A DNA stretch of 36,705 bases from CALKGK01 sp964649515 (GTDB lineage Bacteria; Bacteroidota; Bacteroidia; Flavobacteriales_D; Sanyastnellaceae). The notes beneath the pieces are model-generated. The model saw nothing but the letters and a program-made list of their open reading frames with translations, did not search any database and was not told the origin of the DNA. The DNA lies in the NCBI GenBank assembly GCA_964649515.1, contig CAZYPV010000031.1, forward strand, positions 1-36,705. Reading direction: 5' to 3'. Numbering within the stretch: the first letter of the stretch is position 1; each line of letters opens with the position of its first letter. Below, one piece after another: positions 17,831-25,798 of this stretch. The translations under genes and the position numbers were made by a program.

Positions 17831-20092
17831 ATGAAGCAGCTTCTTCTTTTCATTTTCTTCTTGATGAGCCTTGTTGTCCATGCGCAAGACTATGTTGGAA
17901 ACGATTTCAGGTTTGCCTTCATGAAGAACTTGAACCCCATGTTCAACCTTCCGCCCACCTTCGATATTTCCATTGAAGCCGTGGAAGACGCTGACATTGT
18001 TGTGCGATTTGGCGCTCCAGAAAACCTGGGATTAGGTCTCCCTTTTGAAGAACAAAACATCAGCCTGAACGCAGGAGAAACGGGTGTTTTAGTCTTCGGT
18101 CCGAACACCTTTTACCAAGAAATCACCGGCAATGCAGATCAGCTTTCTTTCCATGTCAGCTCAACGGGAAACATCCGAGTCAATGCCTTTCACAACCGAA
18201 TTTACTTCAGTGAAGCCAGCGCCATCCTCCCCAGTTCAAGTTTGGGAACAGAATATACCGTAATGAGTTATGTGGACATTGATTTCAGTGAAAACGCTGA
18301 GATGGTAATGGTAGCCATTGAAGACAACACCAATGTAGAAATCATTTGCACACAAACCACCGCTGAAGCCCCTGCTGGCACTCCCTTCACCATTGAACTT
18401 AACCAAGGAGAAGTGTATACTGTTTTGAGTCAAGAAGACATCTCTGGGAGTAAAATCAGCTCGAATGCACCCTTAGCTGTATTTTCGGGAACCGGGGTGA
18501 GCACCGTTAACAATTGCAATGCCAGCAGCCATCTTTACGAACAACTATTGCCCGAAGAGCATTGGGGAACCCGCTACGCCTATGTCCCTTTCCAAAACAA
18601 AGGAGGAGATGTTGTGCGATTTTTGGCGAGGGAAGACAACACCGAAATTTTCAGTAATTGCGATGAACTTTTTGTGACCTTGGACGAAGGGGAATTTGCC
18701 GATTTCTTTCTCAATGCTCCAACTCTTTTCTCGAGCGATAAAGACTTCCTCATGGCTCAATTCATGACCGGAGCGGAATGCAGCAATCCATCTTTGGCAG
18801 ACCCCAACATGCTTTTGCTCACGCCGCTCAATCGAGGAAATAGCAACGTTCAGTTCCAAATGAACTTGGCCTTTGATGAACAAGAACCGTTTGACCCGTT
18901 CAATCCCGCGCCTCCAGTTTACTTTGTGAACATCACCATGCCGAGCGCATTCACAGCAAATTTCACCTACAATGGAGCTGATCCCGGTCTTGACTGGCAA
19001 AGTTTCCCTTCCGCCCCAGAGATTTCATATGCCGTTCTAGAAACCAGCAGCTTTTCAGAACTTCAAACCCTAGAAGGAAACGGATCGGTGTTCAATGCTG
19101 TAGCTTATGCCATGGCCGATTTCGATGCCTATGCTTGGTCATTGGGTGCCAATGCAGATTTAATTATTGATAACGAAACAACGACTTTTTCTTTGGGTGA
19201 AGACCAAACCATTTGCGAAGGGAATACGGCCGTGCTCAGTGCTGATGATCCCAACCTTGTACTCTCTTGGTCTACCGGAGAATCGGGCAACAGCATTGAA
19301 GTGAGCGAAGCCGGAATTTACGTCGCCACGCTCACTCAAAATTGCAGTAGCTCTAGCGATGAAGTCGAAGTGTTTCTAGCACCAGACCCCATTTCCATTC
19401 TACCCCAAGAAGCGGAGGTTTGCGAAGGGGGATTATTGAACCTGTCGGTAGAGAATCCAAACCCTAACTGGACCTATTTGTGGTCGAACGGCGAAGAAGG
19501 TCCGAACACCCAAGTAAGCACCACCGGAATCATCGAATTGATCACCACCAACGAATTGGGCTGTTCCTCAGAATCGAGCTTGAACATCCAAGAAGGAGAT
19601 CTGCCCTTGGTGAACGCACCAGAACTCGTGACATCTTGCCTTGGTTCGCCGATCCAACTTTCGATTTCATCCGAGAATAGCGATGCTTTTTGGACAGCGA
19701 ATGAATCGGCCGAACTGAATGCAAATGAAAGCGGTGATTACGCTTGGTTCGCCCAAAATGCCTGTGGAACTTCCACTGGAACAAGCACACTCGTTTTCGA
19801 AGATTGCAGTTGCTCCATATACGTTCCCAACGCCTTCACCCCTGATGACAACGGCGTAAATGAACTTTTTCAGCCCAGCGTTGATTGTGAACTCGCTTTT
19901 TATCAATTCCAGATTTACAACCGCTGGGGAGAATTGGTTTTCACTAGCCAAAACCCATCAGAAGCTTGGAACGGAGATAGTGGTTCTGGATACTTCGCTC
20001 CAAATGAAATTTACATCTACCACCTTGTGTATCAAAGCGTGAACGACATCGAAATGAAGGAAGTTCAAGGAAGCATTACCCTTCTTCGTTAA
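17831..20092 (+). CDS. IgGFc-binding-like surface protein with Ig-like domains and type B T9SS sorting domain
   Basis: The protein is about 753 residues from the ATG at 17831, chosen because MKQLLLFIFFLMSLVVHAQ is a perfect signal peptide; an upstream in-frame TTG would only add a nonsense leader. Residues about 25-440 resemble the IgGFc-binding N-terminal domain family, with the marker VFSGTGVSTVNNC followed by HLYEQLLPEEHWGTRYAYVPF. About three short Ig/PKD-like modules, each with a CEG or CLG motif, occupy about 455-655. A gliding-motility-type C-terminal domain (about 659-753) begins YVPNAFTPDDNGVNE and contains IYNRWGELVF. It should be exported by T9SS and anchored on or shed from the surface. 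The family name reflects similarity to a mucin-related protein and does not show that it binds antibody. No dedicated PorP/SprF gene is adjacent. Confidence 0.85.
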   Translation: MKQLLLFIFFLMSLVVHAQDYVGNDFRFAFMKNLNPMFNLPPTFDISIEAVEDADIVVRFGAPENLGLGLPFEEQNISLNAGETGVLVFGPNTFYQEITGNADQLSFHVSSTGNIRVNAFHNRIYFSEASAILPSSSLGTEYTVMSYVDIDFSENAEMVMVAIEDNTNVEIICTQTTAEAPAGTPFTIELNQGEVYTVLSQEDISGSKISSNAPLAVFSGTGVSTVNNCNASSHLYEQLLPEEHWGTRYAYVPFQNKGGDVVRFLAREDNTEIFSNCDELFVTLDEGEFADFFLNAPTLFSSDKDFLMAQFMTGAECSNPSLADPNMLLLTPLNRGNSNVQFQMNLAFDEQEPFDPFNPAPPVYFVNITMPSAFTANFTYNGADPGLDWQSFPSAPEISYAVLETSSFSELQTLEGNGSVFNAVAYAMADFDAYAWSLGANADLIIDNETTTFSLGEDQTICEGNTAVLSADDPNLVLSWSTGESGNSIEVSEAGIYVATLTQNCSSSSDEVEVFLAPDPISILPQEAEVCEGGLLNLSVENPNPNWTYLWSNGEEGPNTQVSTTGIIELITTNELGCSSESSLNIQEGDLPLVNAPELVTSCLGSPIQLSISSENSDAFWTANESAELNANESGDYAWFAQNACGTSTGTSTLVFEDCSCSIYVPNAFTPDDNGVNELFQPSVDCELAFYQFQIYNRWGELVFTSQNPSEAWNGDSGSGYFAPNEIYIYHLVYQSVNDIEMKEVQGSITLLR

Positions 20093-20116
20093 GCACGAAG
20101 CACTTCAGTACCTTTG
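20085..20116 (+). promoter_or_regulatory. Bacteroidota-type promoter for the BaiN-like gene
   Basis: TTCG (20085-20088, one mismatch to the -33 TTTG) is followed after 20 bases by TACCTTTG (20109-20116), a full match to the -7 TAnnTTTG element. Transcription would begin about 20 bases before the ATG at 20144. The -33 part overlaps the end of the preceding gene. Confidence 0.55.
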
Positions 20117-20143
20117 CTGCACAATTTTCAAGTTCAGCTCCTT

Positions 20144-21364
20144 ATGGTATATGACTATCTCGTGATTGGTGGCGGCGCGGCAGGGTATTTCTCAGCACTG
20201 CGCTTTGCGGCTTTGAATCCGAATGCTCGTGTACTCATTTTGGAAAAAGGAAAGCAGGTACTCAGTAAAGTGCGAATCTCCGGTGGCGGACGATGTAACG
20301 TGACCCATGCTTGTTTCGAACCGAGAGCACTCTGTAAGAACTACCCCAGAGGAGAACGAGAGCTGCTCGGACCGTTTCATCGTTTTATGACGGGAGACAT
20401 GATGGAATGGCTCAGTGAACGGGGAGTAGCCACCAAAATTGAAGATGACCTCCGTGTATTTCCCGAGTCTGACCAGTCCCAAAGCATCATTGATTGTTTT
20501 GAAAAAGAACGTGAAAATCTCGGGGTTGAATTGGTTTTCGACGGAATGGAAGAACTAATTGAAAGCGAAGAACACATTGACGTTGTCGGCCAAAAATCCA
20601 ATTACCGAACAAAGACCCTATTAATCGCAACGGGAAGCAGTCCGAAAGCTTGGAAAAGCCTTCAACAATTCGGCATTAACTGCATTCCTCCTGTACCTTC
20701 GCTCTTCACTTTCAACATCAAGCACCCTTTGCTCAATGACCTTCCCGGCACCGTATTTCAAGAAGCCAGCGTGAAGATTGTTGGAAGTAAACTCAATGAA
20801 TTTGGCCCAGTATTGATTACCCATTGGGGCTTAAGCGGACCAGCAATTTTGCGACTTTCTGCGTGGGGCGCTATTGAGCTCGCAGAGAAACAGCACCGCT
20901 TTACCATTCAAGTTAATTGGATCAGTGAAACGGAGGAAACGATCTTGGACGAATTGAAATCCATTCGGGGTGATGCTAAATTTTCTGGAAAACGAACGCA
21001 AAGTCGTCCCCTTTTTCAACTGACGAAAAAATTTTGGTCGGCCCTCCTCTTTCATCTTCAGCTTCACGACTTAGAATGGGGAAACGTCTCGAACAAACAG
21101 CTTCAGCGCTTGGCCAATGCCTTGTGCAGTCAAGTGTTCGAAGTGAATGGGAAAAGTACGTTTAAAGACGAATTTGTTACCGCGGGTGGTATCGATCTTA
21201 AACAAATCAATTTCAAGACCATGGCATTCAAACAACACCCTCGCATCTTTTGTGCCGGCGAAGTCTTGAACATTGACGCCATCACCGGTGGATTTAACTT
21301 TCAAGCCGCTTGGACCACCGCTTGGATCGCCGCTGAAGGTGCAAGTGAAATCATCAAAAAATAA
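20144..21364 (+). CDS. BaiN/HI0933-type NAD(P)/FAD-dependent oxidoreductase
   Basis: The product is about 406 residues from the ATG at 20144. The upstream in-frame TTG at 20114 lies inside a promoter element, so it is not the start. The N-terminus MVYDYLVIGGGAAGYFSA is a classical FAD-binding Rossmann motif, followed by the family marker KVRISGGGRCNVTH (about 47-60). A second nucleotide-related stretch TLLIATGSSPKAW lies near 161-173, and the C-terminal GEVLNIDAITGGFNFQAAWTTAW is the typical FAD-contacting end of HI0933/YhiN/BaiN-like flavoproteins. It is a soluble cytoplasmic enzyme. The substrate is uncertain across this family, where annotations such as aminoacetone oxidase are transferred loosely. 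Confidence 0.9.
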   Translation: MVYDYLVIGGGAAGYFSALRFAALNPNARVLILEKGKQVLSKVRISGGGRCNVTHACFEPRALCKNYPRGERELLGPFHRFMTGDMMEWLSERGVATKIEDDLRVFPESDQSQSIIDCFEKERENLGVELVFDGMEELIESEEHIDVVGQKSNYRTKTLLIATGSSPKAWKSLQQFGINCIPPVPSLFTFNIKHPLLNDLPGTVFQEASVKIVGSKLNEFGPVLITHWGLSGPAILRLSAWGAIELAEKQHRFTIQVNWISETEETILDELKSIRGDAKFSGKRTQSRPLFQLTKKFWSALLFHLQLHDLEWGNVSNKQLQRLANALCSQVFEVNGKSTFKDEFVTAGGIDLKQINFKTMAFKQHPRIFCAGEVLNIDAITGGFNFQAAWTTAWIAAEGASEIIKK

Positions 21365-21436
21365 ACTTTCATCACTCCCGTTAAACTTTTGCCCTAACTT
21401 AACGTCCAAAGTTCAGAACAAGGAAAAAAGAACAAC

Positions 21437-22078
21437 ATGAAAAATGTAAAAACACTGCTCGCCGTTTTCGCAATGGCAGCAAGCACCCTCGGACTTCACG
21501 CGCAAGAAAACCCGGCAGGTAGAAAAGGCGCCAACAAAGAACACCACCAACAGTTAAAAGAAGACCTTAAACTGAGTGATGAACAAGCTGAAGCTTGGAG
21601 TGCGGTGCACAAGGAATATCGACCAAAAATCAAAGCCATTCGAAGCGAAGAAGGCATGTCTCAAGAAGAAAAGAGAGCCAAAGGAAAGGCCTTGAAAGCA
21701 GAGATGGATGCCAAACTCAAATCCATCCTTAGCGCTGAACAAGCTGAAAAGTGGGACGCCATGAAAGCCGAGCGACAAACGAAGCACAGACAAGGGAACA
21801 GAGCAGAACGTCACGAAGAAATGGCCAGTAAATTGGGTCTGAGTGAAAAACAGAAAGCGGCTTGGATGGAGATTCACGAAAAATACGATGCTCAGAAACG
21901 AGAAATCAAAGAAGACGACTCACTCAGCGATGAAGCTCGACAAAAGAAAATGAAAGCCGTTCGCCAACAGGAAAAAGAAGCCATCAGCAATATCCTTAGC
22001 CCGGCACAACTCGAACAGCTCAAGAAATTGAAAGAAGAGCAAAAAGAACAGCGCAAGATGAAAAAAGCGCAAAAGTAA
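21437..22078 (+). CDS. Secreted Spy/CpxP-like protein with duplicated helical domain
   Basis: The 213-residue protein has a signal peptide (about 1-23, ending GLHAQ). The mature part is extremely charged and predicted almost wholly helical. Two copies of an LTxxQ-like unit can be seen. One (about 39-112) has LKLSDEQ and ends LKSILSAEQAEKWDAMK. The other (about 127-205) has LGLSEKQ and ends ISNILSPAQLEQLKKLK. This is the layout of Spy/CpxP-type periplasmic chaperones or stress sensors, although each motif deviates from strict LTxxQ. A strong terminator follows 16 bases after the stop, so it is probably transcribed alone or with the flavoprotein 72 bases upstream. Chaperone activity is inferred from the fold only. 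Confidence 0.75.
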   Translation: MKNVKTLLAVFAMAASTLGLHAQENPAGRKGANKEHHQQLKEDLKLSDEQAEAWSAVHKEYRPKIKAIRSEEGMSQEEKRAKGKALKAEMDAKLKSILSAEQAEKWDAMKAERQTKHRQGNRAERHEEMASKLGLSEKQKAAWMEIHEKYDAQKREIKEDDSLSDEARQKKMKAVRQQEKEAISNILSPAQLEQLKKLKEEQKEQRKMKKAQK

Positions 22079-22094
22079 AGGCCAAATAAACATA

Positions 22095-22140
22095 AAGCCC
22101 AACGATGCCCCATTGTTAAAAGCACTTGGGGCTTCTTTTT
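22095..22140 (+). terminator. Rho-independent terminator after the Spy/CpxP-like gene
   Basis: AAGCCC (22095-22100) pairs with GGGCTT (22129-22134), or alternatively GCCCC (22107-22111) with GGGGC (22128-22132), followed by CTTTTT. The two mutually exclusive stems share the same right arm. Confidence 0.65.
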
Positions 22141-22144
22141 GTCC

Positions 22145-22152
22145 TATTTTTG
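22145..22152 (+). promoter_or_regulatory. -7 promoter element before the metallo-hydrolase gene
   Basis: TATTTTTG is a full match to TAnnTTTG and lies only 4 bases before the ATG at 22157. No TTTG is found at the usual -33 spacing. If used, transcription would start at or next to the start codon. Confidence 0.4.
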
Positions 22153-22156
22153 CGCA

Positions 22157-23185
22157 ATGATCTTGTTCCTTCTTATCATCGTTCTATCCTCACCTTTCAT
22201 TTTAGGAGCGATTTTCACGGCACCCAGCTACAAGGGGCCAGCAAGCGATCACTTCGATGGTAAAAAATTCCACAACCCTTCAGGTAAACCTGCACAAGGA
22301 TTGAAAGGCGTGTTCAAATACATGCGCACACAAAAACCAGGAAAGTGGCCTGCTTTCAGAACCTTGCCCTTCGGCCCTGCCCCCATCGAACAACATACGG
22401 GAAACAAAGCCAGAATCACCTTCGTCAATCACTCCACTTTTTTGATTCAGGTGCAAGGTGCGAATATCTTAACCGACCCCATTTGGAGCGAACGATGCAG
22501 CCCCGTTTCTTTTGCCGGACCAAAACGAAATCGCACGCCAGGACTTGATTTCGACACCCTACCAAAAATTGATGTGGTGCTCATTAGTCATAATCACTAC
22601 GACCATCTCGACCTCCCAACCGTTTTGAAATTGGAAAAGGAGCATCGCCCTTTGTTTGTTGTTCCGCTGGGAGTAGATCTTTATCTCCGAAAAAAAGGCA
22701 TTGCCAACATTAAAGTACTCGATTGGTGGGAGGAAACTGAAATTGGTTTTGGCATGAAAGTGTGTGCTACACCGGCAAATCACTTCAGCAGTCGGGGAAT
22801 GTTTGATCGCGACCAAACCCTTTGGTGTGGCTTTGGCATTCATACAGGAGTTGACTGGATTTACTACGTGGGAGATACGGGCTACAGCGATATTTTTAAA
22901 GAAATTGGTCGGCATTTATCTCCCCTGCAAAGTGCCATCATCCCCATAGGCGCCTATCAACCTCAGTGGTTCATGTCGCCCATTCACATTTCCCCAGAGC
23001 AAGCCATTCAAGTGCACAAAGACCTAGGGGAACCTTTATCATTTGCCTGTCATTTTAACACCTTTCCCTTGGCCGACGACAATGCGGAAGACCCTGTTGA
23101 AGGCTTGAAAGTAGCTATGAATGAAGCGAAGATCTCTGAAAACCAATTTTTAGTACTCACAGAAGGCATCCCACATTGTTCTTAA
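22157..23185 (+). CDS. NAPE-PLD-like metallo-beta-lactamase-fold hydrolase
   Basis: The product is about 342 residues from the ATG at 22157, which I prefer over the in-frame TTG at 22139 because it places a signal-anchor MILFLLIIVLSSPFILG at the very start. The zinc-binding motif HNHYDH lies at about 145-150, preceded by ITFVNHSTFLIQ and ILTDPIWSERCSP. Further ligands lie in the NHFS and GDTGYSD segments, with a final CHFNTFPLADD. This pattern matches the N-acylphosphatidylethanolamine phospholipase D and UlaG-like branch of the superfamily. It is probably tethered to the inner membrane and acts on a lipid or phosphodiester, but the substrate is not certain. The selO gene starts 6 bases after its stop, so the two are cotranscribed. 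Confidence 0.88.
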   Translation: MILFLLIIVLSSPFILGAIFTAPSYKGPASDHFDGKKFHNPSGKPAQGLKGVFKYMRTQKPGKWPAFRTLPFGPAPIEQHTGNKARITFVNHSTFLIQVQGANILTDPIWSERCSPVSFAGPKRNRTPGLDFDTLPKIDVVLISHNHYDHLDLPTVLKLEKEHRPLFVVPLGVDLYLRKKGIANIKVLDWWEETEIGFGMKVCATPANHFSSRGMFDRDQTLWCGFGIHTGVDWIYYVGDTGYSDIFKEIGRHLSPLQSAIIPIGAYQPQWFMSPIHISPEQAIQVHKDLGEPLSFACHFNTFPLADDNAEDPVEGLKVAMNEAKISENQFLVLTEGIPHCS

Positions 23186-23191
23186 CCGCGT

Positions 23192-24754
23192 ATGAAATTA
23201 GTATTTGACCCCATCTTCAGTAAAGAACTCACTGCTGACCCCATTAAAGGAAATGAACGCAGACAAGTGAGTGATGCAAGTTTCAGTTGGGTAAGTCCAA
23301 GAGTGCCCAGCGAGCCAAAACTACTGCATGCAAGCAAGGAAGTAGGAGAAATCTTGGATTTATCGGAAGAAGACTTGAAGAGTGATGCATTTCTTGCCGT
23401 ATTCTCTGGTGCTGAAATAGCAGAAGGAAGTCAACCTTACGCCATGGCTTATGGCGGACACCAATTCGGCTCTTGGGCGGGTCAGCTTGGGGATGGGCGG
23501 GCCATCAATTTGGGAGAAGTGAAAGCACACGGGCAACATTGGGCGCTCCAGTTGAAAGGGTCGGGAGAAACACCCTACTCCCGCAGTGCAGACGGTTTTG
23601 CTGTGCTTCGATCGTCCATTCGTGAACATCTATGCAGCGAAGCCATGTTTGCTCTTGGTGTCCCTACCACGCGATCATTGTCGCTCATGCTCACCGGTGA
23701 TGAAGTACTACGCGATGTGCTGTACAATGGGAATTCAGCCATGGAACCGGGTGCGGTAGTTTGCCGTGTTGCCCCCTCTTTTGTTCGTTTTGGCAACTTT
23801 CAACTGCTCGCAGCTCGCAACTCCATCGTTGAACTTGAAAAACTCACCAAACATGTGATTCAACATTTCTATCCCGAATGCGAAAGAGACCATTTTGAAG
23901 ATGCAGTAATCGCCTTTTTTGAGGCCGTGTGTAAGCGTACCATTCACCTCATCGTGGAATGGCAACGGGTTGGTTTCGTTCACGGGGTAATGAATACCGA
24001 CAACATGAGTATTCTCGGGCAAACCATTGATTACGGTCCTTATGGATGGGTGGACGATTACGATCAAAACTGGACCCCCAACACGACGGATCGATCGCAG
24101 AAGCGGTACCGATTTGGAAATCAGGCTTACATTGCCAATTGGAATTTACTTCAACTGGCCAATGCACTGTATCCTTTGGTACAAAAGGCTGCCCCCTTTG
24201 AGGAGGTGCTCAAGTCCTTCCGAGCTCAACACCACAATGCATATTTGAAGATGATGCGCGACAAATTGGGACTAAAAACCGAAAAAGAGGAGGATGAAGA
24301 TCTTATTTTGCGCTTGGAACATTGCTTCTCTTTGAGTCCTTGCGATATGAGCATCTTTTTTCGCGAACTCTGCACGTTGAATTGGGAATCATCATCCTTC
24401 CTTCCCCAAATGAAAAAGTCCTTCTACCAATGGAATGAGATTCAAGGAGAAGTTGAGGAAACATGGCTTTTGTGGTTCAATGATTACCAAAATCGCTGGG
24501 GAGAAGAAACCGTATCAGGGGAGCTCCGACAAGAAGAAATGAAAAAAGTCAACCCCAAATACGTTCTGCGCAATTACATGGCCCAGCTCGCCATTGAAGC
24601 AGCAGAACAAGGTAATCTGGACCTTCTTCATGAGCTTCATAACTTGCTCAAAGCTCCATACGCAGAACAAAAATCCATGGAAAAGTGGTATGCCAAACGT
24701 CCCGATTGGGCGAAAAACAAAGTTGGCGCTTCCATGTTGAGTTGCAGTTCTTAA
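23192..24754 (+). CDS. selO: Protein adenylyltransferase SelO (pseudokinase-fold AMPylase)
   Basis: The 520-residue protein is SelO (YdiU/UPF0061), which transfers AMP from ATP to Ser, Thr or Tyr of protein substrates and is linked to redox stress responses. Visible motifs are AYGGHQFGSWAGQLGDGRA (86-104), the nucleotide-contacting LKGSGETPYSR (121-131), HGVMNTDNMS (264-273, with Asp270) and TIDYGPYG (279-286, metal-binding Asp280). The last residues are SCSS, so a cysteine occupies the place where eukaryotic SelO has selenocysteine. Length is close to the bacterial norm of about 480-520. It follows the metallo-hydrolase by 6 bases and runs toward the convergent VOC gene, with only 19 bases between their stops and no clear terminator. 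Confidence 0.95.
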   Translation: MKLVFDPIFSKELTADPIKGNERRQVSDASFSWVSPRVPSEPKLLHASKEVGEILDLSEEDLKSDAFLAVFSGAEIAEGSQPYAMAYGGHQFGSWAGQLGDGRAINLGEVKAHGQHWALQLKGSGETPYSRSADGFAVLRSSIREHLCSEAMFALGVPTTRSLSLMLTGDEVLRDVLYNGNSAMEPGAVVCRVAPSFVRFGNFQLLAARNSIVELEKLTKHVIQHFYPECERDHFEDAVIAFFEAVCKRTIHLIVEWQRVGFVHGVMNTDNMSILGQTIDYGPYGWVDDYDQNWTPNTTDRSQKRYRFGNQAYIANWNLLQLANALYPLVQKAAPFEEVLKSFRAQHHNAYLKMMRDKLGLKTEKEEDEDLILRLEHCFSLSPCDMSIFFRELCTLNWESSSFLPQMKKSFYQWNEIQGEVEETWLLWFNDYQNRWGEETVSGELRQEEMKKVNPKYVLRNYMAQLAIEAAEQGNLDLLHELHNLLKAPYAEQKSMEKWYAKRPDWAKNKVGASMLSCSS

Positions 24755-24773
24755 CGGACGAATTATTGGGCGA

Positions 24774-25178
24774 TCAAGGGGCTGCGGTATCCTCCCAAAA
24801 TTCAACTCGATTTCCATCCGGATCACTCACCCAGGCAAATCGTCCTTGCTCGTGGACTTGTTCCGCCTCGTGCTCAATGCCATTTTCCTTGAGGTAGGCC
24901 AACGCGGCATCCATTGAACTCACTCTAAAATTCAGCACGAATGCTTTTGGTCCTTCGGGTAATTGCTCTTTGGCTTGTGCCAGCGAAAAAATGGTGTAGC
25001 GACGATCACCGTTGAGTTCTTGGTAGTAAAACGACCTCAAATGGAGACTGCCCTCCTGTTCGTAATCATAGCGTAGGTTGAAGGTTTTTTGGTACCATTC
25101 CGACATCAAATCCAATTGATGGGTATAAACGAACACCCCTCCAAGTTGTTTTACTTCCATATGTCTTGTGTTGAGCAT
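24774..25178 (-). CDS. VOC-family (glyoxalase/bleomycin-resistance fold) protein
   Basis: The 134-residue protein has the beta-alpha-beta-beta-beta repeats of the vicinal oxygen chelate superfamily. GGVFVYTHQLDLMSEWYQKTFNL near the start covers the first module. NFRVSSMDAALAYLKENGIE and the closing FAWVSDPDGNRVEFWE cover the second, where the final Glu of VEFWE is the usual metal ligand. The first-module ligand normally found near the N-terminus is not an obvious His, so metal binding is uncertain. Translation may begin at the first ATG or at the internal ATG at 25160, giving MEVKQLGG. Substrate is unknown, and neighbours give no clue. Confidence 0.82.
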   Translation of the reverse strand: MLNTRHMEVKQLGGVFVYTHQLDLMSEWYQKTFNLRYDYEQEGSLHLRSFYYQELNGDRRYTIFSLAQAKEQLPEGPKAFVLNFRVSSMDAALAYLKENGIEHEAEQVHEQGRFAWVSDPDGNRVEFWEDTAAP

Positions 25179-25383
25179 CGAAGTTAACAGATATTGGATG
25201 ATCTCAGCACCATCTAACGGTTTTGAATGCTTATCTTCCTATAGACTTACGAACAACTGCGGAAATCTGTTTGGTCCCAAAAACTTAGAATCACTTCAAG
25301 GTCAAAAATTTAGATTGAAATATGTGGATATTCTAATCAACACAAAATGGTTTATATCATTCACAAAACAGGGATCAAGGGAG

Positions 25384-25617
25384 ATGGAAAAAGTCCCATC
25401 TTTGTTTAAACGAGTACAAGCAATGAGTGAAATGAATGATAAAGGTGCCGAGCGCCAAGCAAAGTTGAAAAATTTCTTGAAGCCGGGTTCGGGAGATGCT
25501 GAACTTCAGGCCGAAATCGTTCGTTTACGAGAAGAGGTTGCAGATCTCAAAGAGCAACTCTTGGAGCGCGAAGCACACATCCAAAACCTCTTCGCTCACA
25601 TTCACAGCAACGCCTGA
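25384..25617 (+). CDS. Small coiled-coil protein of unknown function
   Basis: The 77-residue product starts at the ATG at 25384. The frame stays open a further 72 codons upstream, but that part reads unlike a real protein and overlaps the start of the divergent VOC gene. The C-terminal half shows a heptad pattern (ELQAEIVRLREEVADLKEQL, then LEREAHIQNLFAHI) expected of a parallel coiled coil, and the N-terminal half is short and basic. No membrane segment or metal motif is present. It is flanked by about 200 bases of AT-rich DNA upstream and by the fabD terminator downstream, so it is a lone gene. I do not recognise a family. Confidence 0.6.
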   Translation: MEKVPSLFKRVQAMSEMNDKGAERQAKLKNFLKPGSGDAELQAEIVRLREEVADLKEQLLEREAHIQNLFAHIHSNA

Positions 25618-25740
25618 GCACTTTAGGAAAACCTTTCTTCCTCGATAACGTAATCTCCTTTGAAGGTGCAAGAACCGAGCACGTGGTTTCTTGAGAATGG
25701 AATAAACGAATTACCGATTCTTGGCCTTTATATAGTTAAT

Positions 25741-25775
25741 AAAAATGGGGTTCCCGTAGTTGGTGAACCCCATTT
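25741..25775 (-). terminator. Rho-independent terminator of fabD
   Basis: AAATGGGGTTC (25743-25753) and GAACCCCATTT (25765-25775) form an 11-bp perfect stem with an 11-base loop. Read on the minus strand it ends in a run of five Ts. It lies 24 bases past the fabD stop. Confidence 0.85.
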
Positions 25776-25798
25776 ACTTTATCATCTCAAGCTTGTCT

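Noticed and set aside
25168..25383. 72-codon N-terminal extension of the coiled-coil protein
   Set aside because: It overlaps the start of the divergent VOC gene, begins with TTG and reads unlike a folded domain.
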